DNA of 64,000 nucleotides, from contig CAWIYK010000002.1 in the NCBI GenBank assembly GCA_963840275.1, positions 372,001 to 436,000 on the forward strand, read 5' to 3'. The notes beneath the pieces are model-generated. The model had not been told where the DNA came from, ran no database searches, and saw nothing but the letters and a program-made list of their open reading frames with translations. The number at the start of each line of letters is the position of its first letter. The first letter of the stretch is position 1. A program made the translations under genes and the position numbers. The stretch comes from Actinophytocola sp963840275 (GTDB lineage: Bacteria; Actinomycetota; Actinomycetes; Mycobacteriales; Pseudonocardiaceae). This document shows, one piece after another, positions 51,736 through 60,519 of the stretch.

Positions 51736-53946
51736 ATGCTGAGGTGGCGGACCGGCGCGGCGCTGCTCGCGGCCGCGCTGCTGACCCTCGCGGCGCCGCT
51801 CGCGGCGGCGCAGCCGGTCGGGCAGCCGGTGCCGCCGGTGGCCGGGGCTTCGTCGTTCATGGAGCTGCGGGTCGACCAGCTCGCGCCCCGGCTCGTCACG
51901 TCGGCGACGCAGCAGGTCACGATCAAGGGCAAGATCACGAACACCGGCGACCGCCGGCTGGACGACCTGCGGGTCCGGCTGCAGCGCGGTGCGGCGATCG
52001 AGTCCGAGCGGGCGCTGCGCGACGTGCAGAACCAGGCGACGGACTCGGCCAGCTCCGCGTTCCAGGACGTCGGCAAGGCGCTGGACCCGGGCGACAGCGC
52101 GGACGTGTCGATCACCATCCCGGTCCGTGGCGGCGACGGGACGCTGGGGATCGACCAGCCGGGCGTCTACCCGCTCCTGGTGAACGTGAACGGCAAGCCG
52201 GACTTCAGCGACCAGGCCCGGCTCGCCGCGGTGTCGGTCCCGCTGCCGGTCATGTCGGTGCCGGACGGCCCGAAGGCCACGCCGAAGGCGGCCCCGCCGG
52301 GCGTCACGATCCTGTGGCCGCTGCTGGACGAGCGGCCGCGCAGGCTGCCGACCACCAACGGCAAGCCGCTGCTCGCCGACGACGAGCTCGCCGAGTCCCT
52401 CGCCGTGGGCGGCCGGCTGTTCGACCTGGCCAACGCCGTGCGGACGGCGACAGCCACGAACACCACGCTGATGCGCTCACTGTGCTTCGCGGTCGACCCG
52501 GACCTGCTGGAGACCGTCACGCAGATGACCGAGGGCTACCAGGTGCGGACCTCCGGCGGCCAGATCGTCGCGGGGAAGGGCACGGAGGCCGCCAACGGCT
52601 GGCTCGCCACGGTGCGGGACCTGACCAAGGGCCACTGCGTGCTCGCCGTGCCGTACGCGGACGCCGACCTGGTCGCGCTGTCCCGAGCCGGCGCCGTCGA
52701 CCTCACACAGCTCGCGCTGTCCGGCTCGGCGATCGTGACGAACGTGCTCGGGGTGCAGCCCGCGAAGAGCCTCTACTGGCCGGCCGGCGGCGCGTTCGAC
52801 CAGCGCACGCTGATCGACCTGGCGACCGGCAACCCGCCGACCGTGCTCGCCGACGGCGGGCACCTGCAGAACATCGACGGCCAGTCGCCGTACACGATCA
52901 CCGGCACCCAGACCGCGAACCCGGTCCGCGCGCTGCCGGTCGACTCGCTGCTCGCCGACGCGCTCGCGACCCAGCCGGCCCGCTCCACGCGGCCCGGTGG
53001 CCCCCAGGACCAGACGGCGAGCGGAGCGGTCTCGGTGCAGAACGGGCTCGCCGCGCTGACCTACCGCGCCGCGTTCGACCAGCGCGGCGGCGGCCAGGTG
53101 ATCGTCGCGCCGCCGAGGCGCTGGACCGCGAGCGGCAGCGAGCTGAACCAGTTCCTCACCCTGACCCGCCAGCTGTTCGACGAGGGGTTCGCCACCGCGC
53201 GCCCGCTCGGCGAGGCGGTCGCCGAGCCGGACCGCGGCACCGCGAGCGGGCTCGCGTACACCGGGGAGGACACCTCGGCGGAGGTGCCGACGTCGGTCAC
53301 CGCCGAGGTGATGCGGATCAACGCCACCAAGCGCGACATGCTCGACGCGATGGCCGACGACAACACGACCGACGTCGACCCGAACGAGCTGCTCTCACCC
53401 ATGCAGTACGGCCTGCTGCGCGGCATGTCGACCGCGTGGCGCGGCCGCCCGGAGTCCGCCGCGTCGACCGTGGAGTACGTGGACAGCGTGCTGAGCGGGC
53501 TGCGCGAGCAGGTCGCGGTGAAGGACCCCGGCCGGCCGCTGTCGCTCGCGTCCGGCGACAGCCCGATCCCGGTGACCGTCTCCAACGGCCTCCCGGTCGC
53601 GGTCGTGGTCCGGATCAACCTGAGCTCGACCCCGGGCCTGCGCCCCAACGCCTACCAGGACGTCCGGATCCCGCCGCTCGCGTCCGCGAGCAGCCTCATC
53701 CCGGTCGAGGTCAGCCGGTCCGGCCGGTTCACGGTCGACGTGCGCCTGTCCACCCCGGGCGGCACGCCGCTGGGTCAGACGGTCCGGCTGGAACTGAACT
53801 CGACGTCCTACGGCATCATCAGCGTGGCCGTGACCAGCACCGCGGGCGTCGTCCTGGTGCTGCTGGTCGGGGTACGGATCTTCCGGAGGGTCAGGACGGC
53901 ACGCGCCGGCGGGCCGAAGACGGGTGAGGAAGTCGTTGACGCGTAG
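51736..53946 (+). CDS. DUF6049 family secreted membrane-anchored protein
   Basis: 736 residues. A signal peptide (MLRWRTGAALLAAALLTLAA, PLAAAQP) precedes a large extracellular region. That region has an early Ig-like segment (ITNTGDRRLDDLRVRLQRG) and a catalytic-looking but unassigned central domain. A single C-terminal membrane segment lies at about 695-715, followed by a basic tail (FRRVRTARAGG). It matches the position of Rv3909 between the NUDIX and murJ genes. Its place in this block suggests a role in envelope assembly; the biochemical activity is unknown. Confidence 0.85.
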   Translation: MLRWRTGAALLAAALLTLAAPLAAAQPVGQPVPPVAGASSFMELRVDQLAPRLVTSATQQVTIKGKITNTGDRRLDDLRVRLQRGAAIESERALRDVQNQATDSASSAFQDVGKALDPGDSADVSITIPVRGGDGTLGIDQPGVYPLLVNVNGKPDFSDQARLAAVSVPLPVMSVPDGPKATPKAAPPGVTILWPLLDERPRRLPTTNGKPLLADDELAESLAVGGRLFDLANAVRTATATNTTLMRSLCFAVDPDLLETVTQMTEGYQVRTSGGQIVAGKGTEAANGWLATVRDLTKGHCVLAVPYADADLVALSRAGAVDLTQLALSGSAIVTNVLGVQPAKSLYWPAGGAFDQRTLIDLATGNPPTVLADGGHLQNIDGQSPYTITGTQTANPVRALPVDSLLADALATQPARSTRPGGPQDQTASGAVSVQNGLAALTYRAAFDQRGGGQVIVAPPRRWTASGSELNQFLTLTRQLFDEGFATARPLGEAVAEPDRGTASGLAYTGEDTSAEVPTSVTAEVMRINATKRDMLDAMADDNTTDVDPNELLSPMQYGLLRGMSTAWRGRPESAASTVEYVDSVLSGLREQVAVKDPGRPLSLASGDSPIPVTVSNGLPVAVVVRINLSSTPGLRPNAYQDVRIPPLASASSLIPVEVSRSGRFTVDVRLSTPGGTPLGQTVRLELNSTSYGIISVAVTSTAGVVLVLLVGVRIFRRVRTARAGGPKTGEEVVDA

Positions 53947-54004
53947 CGGCGGTAGCGAAGCGACCCATTCAAAACAACGCGAGTCGGGTCCACAATCACG
54001 TTCC

Positions 54005-55651
54005 GTGGACAGGCGACCGCAGGGCGACCCCAAGCCCCCGACCCCAGCGCAGCCCTCGCTCGCGAGGGCGAGCGGCTCGATGGCGATCGCCACGCTGGTC
54101 AGCCGCATCACCGGGTTCGCGTGGAAGGTCCAGCTCGCGTGGGTCGCCGGCCTCACGGTCGTCAACGACTCGTTCACCGTGGCCAACACGCTGCCGAACA
54201 TCGTCTTCGAGCTGCTGCTCGGCGGGGTGCTCGCGAGCGTCGTGGTGCCGCTGCTGGTCCGCGCGCAGGACGACCCGGACGGCGGGCAGGCGTACACGAG
54301 CAGGCTGCTGACCGTCGGCATGACCATGCTCGTGGCCGGCACGGTGGTCGCGGTCGCGCTGGCTCCGGTGTTCACCCGCCTGTACATGGACGACTCGACC
54401 GGCCACGCCAACGCCGAGCTCGCCACCGCGTTCGCCTACCTGCTGCTGCCGGAGATCGTGTTCTACGGCCTGTTCGCGCTGCTGTCCGCGATCCTGCAGG
54501 CCAAGCACGTGTTCGGGCCGACCGCGTGGGCGCCGGTGATCAACAACCTGATCATCATGGCGACCATCGGCGCCTACGCGGTCGTGCCGGGCGAGATCTC
54601 GCTCGACCCGGTCCGCATGGGCGACGCGAAGCTCCTGGTGCTCGGCGTCGGCGTGACCGCCGGCATCGCCGTGCAGGCGCTCGTGCTGGTGCCCGCGCTG
54701 CGGCGGATCGGGTTCCGGTTCCGCTGGAACTGGGGCATCGACGCGCGGCTGAAGGAGTTCGGCGGGCTCGCGCTGTGGATCCTCGGCTATGTCGCCATCA
54801 GCCAGATCGGCATGGTCATCACGACCAGGGTGCTGACGGCGGCGGCCGCGGGCGGCGCGGCGATCTACTCGAACGCGTGGCTGCTGTTCCAGCTGCCGTA
54901 CGGGGTCATCGGCGTCTCGCTGCTGACCGCGATCATGCCGAGGCTGTCGCGGGCGGCGGCCGACGGCGACACCAGGAAGCTGATCGGGGACCTGTCGCTG
55001 GGCAGCAGGCTGTCCACGGTGATGCTGGTGCCGATCAGCGCGGTGCTCACGATCGCCGGCTCCTCGATCGGTGTCGCGCTGTTCAGCTACGGCAACGCCG
55101 GGGTGGCCAACGCGGAGCGCCTCGGCACCGCGCTCGCGTTCTCCGCGTTCGGGATCCTGCCGTTCGCGCTCGTGATGCTCCAGCTGCGGGTGTTCTACGC
55201 GATGAAGGACGCGCGGACGCCCACCCTGATCATGATCGTGATGATCGTGGTGAAGATCCCGCTGCTCTACATGTGCGCGGACCGGCTGCGACCCGACGAC
55301 GTGGTGATCGGTGTGATGCTGGTCAACGCGCTCACCTACGTGGTCGGCGCGGTGCTCGGCCAGATGTGGCTGTGGGTGCGCCTCGGCAGGCTGCAGAGCA
55401 TGCGGGTGGTCCGGGTGATCGTGCAGTCGATCGTCGCGGGGGCCGCCGGCATCCTGGTCGCGGTCGGGCTCGGCCTGCTCGTCGACCTGGTCCTGCCGGA
55501 CAGCGTCGGGCCGACGCCGACCGCGTGGCTCAAGCTCGTCGTGCAGGGTCTGGTGACGACCGTGGTCGCGTTCGGGCTGCTCGCCGCGTTCAAGGTGCCC
55601 GAGCTGAACCCGGCAGTGCAGCGAATCACCCGACTGGTGCGTCGGCGCTGA
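54005..55651 (+). CDS. murJ: Lipid II flippase MurJ
   Basis: 548 residues and about 14 membrane segments. The MurJ/MviN start is clear (MAIATLVSRITGFAWKVQLA, NDSFTVANTLPNIVFELLLG), as are TAWAPVINNLIII and QLPYGVIGVSLLTAIMPRLS. It moves lipid II across the membrane. GTG at 54005 is chosen because an upstream in-frame GTG (53924) would overlap the DUF6049 end and lacks a ribosome site. In M. tuberculosis the homolog (Rv3910) is fused to a pseudokinase; here that partner is a separate gene 117 bp downstream. Confidence 0.94.
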   Translation: MDRRPQGDPKPPTPAQPSLARASGSMAIATLVSRITGFAWKVQLAWVAGLTVVNDSFTVANTLPNIVFELLLGGVLASVVVPLLVRAQDDPDGGQAYTSRLLTVGMTMLVAGTVVAVALAPVFTRLYMDDSTGHANAELATAFAYLLLPEIVFYGLFALLSAILQAKHVFGPTAWAPVINNLIIMATIGAYAVVPGEISLDPVRMGDAKLLVLGVGVTAGIAVQALVLVPALRRIGFRFRWNWGIDARLKEFGGLALWILGYVAISQIGMVITTRVLTAAAAGGAAIYSNAWLLFQLPYGVIGVSLLTAIMPRLSRAAADGDTRKLIGDLSLGSRLSTVMLVPISAVLTIAGSSIGVALFSYGNAGVANAERLGTALAFSAFGILPFALVMLQLRVFYAMKDARTPTLIMIVMIVVKIPLLYMCADRLRPDDVVIGVMLVNALTYVVGAVLGQMWLWVRLGRLQSMRVVRVIVQSIVAGAAGILVAVGLGLLVDLVLPDSVGPTPTAWLKLVVQGLVTTVVAFGLLAAFKVPELNPAVQRITRLVRRR

Positions 55652-55768
55652 CCACCAACGGCGCGAATTACCCGGGCGTGTCACGTAGGCTCAATCCGAT
55701 GCGCTGAACACGGAGTGTCCGTCGCGCGATCTTGCCTGCGGGCTGGGGCGCTGGGCGGGGAGAGAGCA

Positions 55769-57328
55769 GTGGACACCAGGCGAACCGAGTCAGTGACCGG
55801 CGAGTTGTCCCCCGGGGGAGATCCCGCGGGGGAGGGTTTCCTGCTGCCCGGAGCCGTCATCGGCGACGGGCGCTACCGGCTGCTCGCCCAGTTCGGCGTC
55901 GACATGCGGGCCGACGCGCATCTGTGGCGCGCCCGCGACGGACAGCTGCGGCGCGACGTCGCGCTGACCGTGCTGCTCGGCGACGCGGGTGACGGGCCAC
56001 GGGCCCAGGCCGCCCGCCGGACGCTCGAGCGCGCCGCCCACGCCGCCCGGTTCACCCATCCCGGCATGGCCCGCGTGCTCGACGTGCTCACCCTCGGCAA
56101 CGGCGTCTCGCCCGGCGAGGGCCTGCTCGGCATCGTGGTCGCGGACTGGTCGGCCGGCACCGACCTCGTCGACCTGATCTCCGAGCACCCGCTGCCGGCC
56201 GCCAACGCGGCCCGGCTGATGGAGCCGCTCGCCGCCGCGGTCGAGCGGGCCCACCACGCCGGACTCGTGCTCGGCGTCGACCACCCGCAGCGGATCCGGG
56301 TCACCCCGGACGGCGCGCTGCGGCTCGCGTTCCCCGGCCCGCTGCCGGAGGCGGTGCCCCGCGACGACGTCAAGGGCCTCGGCGCGATCCTCTACCTGCT
56401 GCTCACCGGCCGCTGGCCGCTGCCGGGCGGCCCCGAGGCGATCCCGACGGCGCCGGTCGCCCCGGACGGCTCGATCGTGCCGCCGAACGTGCTGGCCGGG
56501 TACATCCCGCTGGACCTGTCCACGGTGGCCATCCGCAGCCTGGAGGACACCGCGATCGGCGGCATCCACACCAGCGCCACGCTGCTCAGCGTGCTCGACC
56601 AGGCCGCGGAGTCGGCGGAGGAGACCGAGTTCCTCGGCCCGGTGCCGGTCTCGTCCGAGCAGGACGACGACGGCCCGGTGTGGACCACGCGGCCGCCCGT
56701 GCGGGACAAGACCCGCAGGCGCAAGCTCGCGATCGGCGTCACCGCGCTCGCGATCGCCACGGTCGGCGTGCTGGCCTGGGTCGGCACGCTGCTGATCGAC
56801 TTCTTCGGCGAGGACACCGGCTCGACCGGCACCACGGTCGTGGTCAGCCAGCCGCCCGCGGAGAACGGCGAGACCCAGCAGGAGACGCCGGTGCCGGCCG
56901 ACCCGATCCAGCCGGCCGCGGTCGAGGTGTTCAACGTCGGCGGCACGCCGGACAACCCGCGGCGGGTGGGCAACGCCACCGACGGCGATCCGGGCACCGA
57001 GTGGAAGACCGACACCTACAAGCAGCAGTTCCCCACCCTCAAGCCCGGCGTCGGCATCATGGCGTCGTTCGCGGAGTCGGTGCGGTTCGCCACGGTCGCG
57101 GTCGAGTCGCCGAGCCCGAACACGGTGGTCGAGATCCGCACGTCGCCCTCGGCGAACCCCACGCTGGAGGAGACCAAGGTGATCGGCACGGCCACGTTGC
57201 AGGGCGGCCGCACCGAGATCCAGCTGGCGAACGCGGAGCCCACCCAGTACCTGCTCGTCTGGATCACCACCCTCGGCGACGGGAACCGTACGGCCATCTC
57301 AGAGGTCCAGTTCGTCCAGGCGAAGTGA
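55769..57328 (+). CDS. Membrane-anchored Ser/Thr pseudokinase (Rv3910 C-terminal type)
   Basis: 519 residues. A kinase-fold domain (about 25-290) lacks the working residues. The glycine loop is absent, VAxK reads VALTV, the HRDxKPxN loop reads LGVDHPQR, and DFG reads FPG. One membrane segment (about 330-350, AIGVTALAIATVGVLAWVG) is followed by an extracytoplasmic domain of about 140 residues resembling a discoidin/galactose-binding sandwich (GNATDGDPGTEWKTDTY). In mycobacteria the equivalent domain is phosphorylated by PknB and recruits FhaA to hold back MurJ; the same role is inferred here. GGGGAGAGAGCA precedes the GTG. Confidence 0.85.
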   Translation: MDTRRTESVTGELSPGGDPAGEGFLLPGAVIGDGRYRLLAQFGVDMRADAHLWRARDGQLRRDVALTVLLGDAGDGPRAQAARRTLERAAHAARFTHPGMARVLDVLTLGNGVSPGEGLLGIVVADWSAGTDLVDLISEHPLPAANAARLMEPLAAAVERAHHAGLVLGVDHPQRIRVTPDGALRLAFPGPLPEAVPRDDVKGLGAILYLLLTGRWPLPGGPEAIPTAPVAPDGSIVPPNVLAGYIPLDLSTVAIRSLEDTAIGGIHTSATLLSVLDQAAESAEETEFLGPVPVSSEQDDDGPVWTTRPPVRDKTRRRKLAIGVTALAIATVGVLAWVGTLLIDFFGEDTGSTGTTVVVSQPPAENGETQQETPVPADPIQPAAVEVFNVGGTPDNPRRVGNATDGDPGTEWKTDTYKQQFPTLKPGVGIMASFAESVRFATVAVESPSPNTVVEIRTSPSANPTLEETKVIGTATLQGGRTEIQLANAEPTQYLLVWITTLGDGNRTAISEVQFVQAK

Positions 57329-57389
57329 CCGGCGGGCCGCCGAACACAGTCCCGCGAATGGTTTACGGACCGACCGATATCCTCATCGC

Positions 57390-58016
57390 GTGACCACCGC
57401 TGCCAGCTCGGACGCCGACCTCATCGCGGCGCATGCCGCGGGGGATCCGCGTGCTTTCGGTGAGTTGGTCCGCCGGCACCGTGATCGGATGTGGGCGGTC
57501 GCCCTACGCACTCTGCGCGACCCGGAGGAGGCCTCCGACGCGTTGCAGGAGGCGTTCATCTCCGCGTTCCGCGCCGCCGCCTCGTTCCGGGCGGAGTCGC
57601 AGGTGACGACCTGGCTGCACCGGATCGTGGTGAACGCATGCCTCGACCGCGTGCGCCGCCGGCAGGCCCGGCCCACGGTCCCGCTGCCAGAGGCCGGACC
57701 TGGCGAGCCGGTCGCCCCACGGGACTCGATGTCCGAGCGGGAGACCAAGCTCGTCGTGCAGAACGCCCTGTCCCACCTCTCCGAGGACCAGCGGGTGCCG
57801 ATCGTGCTCGTCGACGTCGAGGGCTACTCGGTCGCGGAGACCGCCAAGATGCTCGGCATCGCGGAGGGCACGGTGAAGAGCCGGTGTGCGCGGGGTCGCG
57901 CCAAGCTGGCCAAAGTTCTCGGTCATCTGCGGAACCCCGATGCAGATGCGAACGTCCCAGATGGCGCAGTTGAAGGGCGAGACGTGCCGGCACGGCGCCG
58001 CTGGGAGGGACGATGA
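57390..58016 (+). CDS. sigM: ECF sigma factor SigM
   Basis: 208 residues. Region 2: AFGELVRRHRDRMWAVALRT, DALQEAFISAFR, TTWLHRIVVNACLDRVRR. Region 4: LSEDQRVPIVLVDVEGYSVA, ETAKMLGIAEGTVKSRCARG. GTG at 57390 has TATCCT 6 nt upstream. Its stop overlaps the ATG of the next gene by 4 bp. Position between the murJ pseudokinase and trxBA identifies it as the SigM ortholog, which responds to envelope or oxidative stress in relatives. Confidence 0.94.
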   Translation: MTTAASSDADLIAAHAAGDPRAFGELVRRHRDRMWAVALRTLRDPEEASDALQEAFISAFRAAASFRAESQVTTWLHRIVVNACLDRVRRRQARPTVPLPEAGPGEPVAPRDSMSERETKLVVQNALSHLSEDQRVPIVLVDVEGYSVAETAKMLGIAEGTVKSRCARGRAKLAKVLGHLRNPDADANVPDGAVEGRDVPARRRWEGR

Positions 58017-58807
58017 CAGACAGCACGAGGGGAACGGGGGCCGCACATGGGCCGCCGTGGTCTGTCGACGTGCTCGCCGACCTGCATGCCGGGGCGCTGG
58101 ACGCGAAGCAGTCCGCCGCGCTGTGGCAGCAGGTCAACCGCGACCCGGAGGCACAGGCCGTCCTCGCCGCGCTGGACAGCGTGCGGCGGGACCTCGGCGG
58201 CATCGCCGACGCGCCGGTGGAGCCGATGCCGGTGCGGTACGCCGCCCGTCTCGACGCCGCGCTGGCGACAGAGGCCGCACGGTCCGGACCGGCCCAGCCA
58301 GGGGTGGCGCCGGTCATGGACCTCGCGGCGGCACGCCGCAAGCGCAACCGCCGGATGGGGTGGGCCGCCGGGGTGTTGACGGCGGCCGCGGCCGCCGTCG
58401 CGGTGACGTTCGTGGCGCTGCCAGGGGGGCAGGAGACCGGCGGCTCGCCGGTGGCCGGCGACAACACGAACGACACCAACGGCGACACGTCGCAGGAGGC
58501 GCCGGGGGACGCGCCGCCGCTCGCGCTGTCCGGCAACGACCTCGGCGCCGCGATCGGCGGACTCACGGGCCAGGAGGACTTCGGCCCGATGGAGGACGAG
58601 CAGGGGCTGAAGGACTGTCTGGCCGCGCACGACATCGACGACCCGCAGGTCATCGGCGCCCGTGAGGTGACGCTGGACGGCACGGAGGGGGTCGCCGCGC
58701 TGCTCGCGGGCGGTGAGGACACCCACCGGTTCCGGCTGGTGATCGTCGAGCCGACCTGTACGGCGGACGATCCCGGCACGATGATCACCGACACGTCACT
58801 CGGCTGA
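58013..58807 (+). CDS. Anti-sigma-M-type membrane protein
   Basis: 264 residues. A cytosolic N-terminal half (1-112) has a helical anti-sigma-like start (VDVLADLHAGALDAKQSAAL), and one membrane segment lies at about 118-140 (AAGVLTAAAAAVAVTFVALP). A secreted domain with two Cys (LKDCLAA and PTCTADD) follows. It lacks the HxxxCxxC zinc motif, as does mycobacterial RsmA as far as I recall. Co-translation with sigM supports the anti-sigma role. Confidence 0.82.
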   Translation: MTDSTRGTGAAHGPPWSVDVLADLHAGALDAKQSAALWQQVNRDPEAQAVLAALDSVRRDLGGIADAPVEPMPVRYAARLDAALATEAARSGPAQPGVAPVMDLAAARRKRNRRMGWAAGVLTAAAAAVAVTFVALPGGQETGGSPVAGDNTNDTNGDTSQEAPGDAPPLALSGNDLGAAIGGLTGQEDFGPMEDEQGLKDCLAAHDIDDPQVIGAREVTLDGTEGVAALLAGGEDTHRFRLVIVEPTCTADDPGTMITDTSLG

Positions 58808-58824
58808 TCGACGACGTTCTTATC

Positions 58825-58861
58825 GCCGCGTGCGGACCTCCGGGTCCGCACGCGGCTCTTT
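58825..58861 (+). terminator. Terminator after the sigM operon
   Basis: GCCGCGTGCGGACC (58825-58838) pairs with GGTCCGCACGCGGC (58843-58856) over a 4-nt loop, then TCTTT. It isolates trxBA from the sigM unit. Confidence 0.8.
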
Positions 58862-58903
58862 GTCGTGGTCACACCGGCGTGCGGCCCGTCACGTCGAACG
58901 CGT

Positions 58904-58930
58904 GGAACAACGGGCACCTACGATCGTGTT
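58904..58930 (+). promoter_or_regulatory. Candidate SigR/SigH-type promoter for trxBA
   Basis: GGAACA (58904-58909) followed after 17 nt by TGTT (58927-58930) fits the GGAAYA-N16-17-sGTT pattern of thiol-stress sigma factors, apart from T for S at the first base of the -10. It lies 44 nt before the trxB start. Such sigma factors control trxBA in related genera. Confidence 0.45.
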
Positions 58931-58973
58931 ACACGAGTGCGCATTCATCGGCGCGCCCCGCTCCGGAGGTCTG

Positions 58974-59981
58974 ATGTCCGTAACCGACAACACCGCGCAG
59001 GTCCACGACGTGATCGTCGTCGGATCAGGCCCGGCCGGCTACACGGCGGCCGTGTACGCGGCCCGTGCCCAGCTCGAGCCGCTGGTCTTCGAGGGAACCC
59101 AGTTCGGTGGCGCCCTGATGACCACGACCGAGGTGGAGAACTACCCGGGCTTCCGCGACGGGATCATGGGCCCGGACCTGATGGAGCAGATGCGGACCCA
59201 GGCCGAGCGGTTCGGCGCCGACCTGCGTGCCGAGGACGTCGAGGAGCTCGACCTCGCCGGCCCGGTCAAGTACGTCACGGCCAACGGCGTCCGGTACGCC
59301 GCGAAGGCCGTCGTCCTCGCCATGGGCGCCGCCGCGCGCTACCTGCACGTGCCCGGCGAGCAGGAGCTGCTCGGGCACGGCGTGTCCGCGTGCGCGACCT
59401 GTGACGGGTTCTTCTTCCGCGACCAGGACATCGCCGTGGTCGGCGGTGGCGACTCCGCGATGGAGGAGGCCACCTTCCTGACGAAGTTCGCCCGCTCGGT
59501 CACGATCATCCACCGCCGCCAGGAGTTCCGCGCGTCGCGGATCATGCTGGAGCGCGCGCGGGCCAACGAGAAGATCCGCTGGCAGCTCGACTCCGAGCTG
59601 CTCGAGGTACTCGGCGAGGGCAAGGTCAGCGGCGTGCGGCTGCGGAACACGGTGAGCGGCGAGGAGTCCACCCTCGACGTGACCGGCGTGTTCATGGCGA
59701 TCGGGCACGACCCGAGGAGCGCCCTGGTCGCCGACCAGATCGAGACGGACGAGGACGGCTACGTCCAGGTCCGCCCGCAGACCACCTACACCAACGTCGA
59801 CGGCGTGTTCGCGGCCGGCGACCTGGTGGACCGCACCTATCGTCAGGCGATCACCGCGGCCGGCTCCGGCTGCGCGGCCGCCATCGACGCGGAGCGGTGG
59901 CTCGCGGAACACGCGGAGTCGTCAGAAGCCCGGGTGGCCCCCGAACTCGTCGGCGGCGGCTACGCCCCGACGCAGAACTGA
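58974..59981 (+). CDS. trxB: Thioredoxin reductase
   Basis: 335 residues. FAD motif VGSGPAGYTAAVYAARA, redox-active CATC (residues near 145), NADPH motif VVGGGDSAMEEA, and the second FAD segment NVDGVFAAGDLVDRTYRQAI. It reduces TrxA using NADPH. ATG at 58974 follows CCGGAGGTCTG; the longer open frame upstream is not conserved. It is 10 bp from trxA. Confidence 0.97.
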   Translation: MSVTDNTAQVHDVIVVGSGPAGYTAAVYAARAQLEPLVFEGTQFGGALMTTTEVENYPGFRDGIMGPDLMEQMRTQAERFGADLRAEDVEELDLAGPVKYVTANGVRYAAKAVVLAMGAAARYLHVPGEQELLGHGVSACATCDGFFFRDQDIAVVGGGDSAMEEATFLTKFARSVTIIHRRQEFRASRIMLERARANEKIRWQLDSELLEVLGEGKVSGVRLRNTVSGEESTLDVTGVFMAIGHDPRSALVADQIETDEDGYVQVRPQTTYTNVDGVFAAGDLVDRTYRQAITAAGSGCAAAIDAERWLAEHAESSEARVAPELVGGGYAPTQN

Positions 59982-59991
59982 AGGAGAGAAG

Positions 59992-60321
59992 ATGGCCGGA
60001 AACACCGTCGTTGTGACCGACAGCTCGTTCAAGGACGACGTCCTGGGGAGTGACAAGCCGGTGCTCGTCGACTTCTGGGCGGCGTGGTGCGGGCCGTGCC
60101 GGATGGTCGCGCCGGTGCTCGAGGAGATCGCCGACGAGCACAAGGACAAGATCACCGTCGCGAAACTGGACGTCGACGCCAACCCCGAGGTCGCCCGCGA
60201 CTACGAGATCCTCTCGATCCCGACGCTGCTGGTCTTCAAGGGCGGCGAGCCGGTGGCGAAGATCGTCGGCGCGAAGCCGAAGGCCGCACTGCTCTCCGAC
60301 CTGTCGGACTACCTGGCCTGA
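59992..60321 (+). CDS. trxA: Thioredoxin
   Basis: 109 residues with the WCGPC active site (DFWAAWCGPCRMVAPVLEEI), the cis-Pro loop SIPTLLVFKGG and the C-terminal helix. AAGGAGAGAAG precedes the ATG. Forms one operon with trxB. Confidence 0.98.
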   Translation: MAGNTVVVTDSSFKDDVLGSDKPVLVDFWAAWCGPCRMVAPVLEEIADEHKDKITVAKLDVDANPEVARDYEILSIPTLLVFKGGEPVAKIVGAKPKAALLSDLSDYLA

Positions 60322-60333
60322 TCGGCAACCGGA

Positions 60334-60369
60334 ACACGGCGCACACCGTCTATGAGGTGTGCGCCGTGT
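60334..60369 (+). terminator. Hairpin after trxA
   Basis: A 14-bp perfect stem ACACGGCGCACACC with its complement (60356-60369) and an 8-nt loop lies 12 bp after the trxA stop. No U-tract. Confidence 0.7.
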
Positions 60370-60519
60370 GTCATATCGGAGTCACTGAGTAGACGCACCA
60401 TGTGACCCTCCGCGCCGGAGTGAGGGCGGCAGGGCACAATAGTGGACTAGCAGCCTTGCTGCGACAGGAATGGCAGTTTTGCGCCGACACGATCGGTGCC
60501 CGACTCGAGCGAGGGGTGC

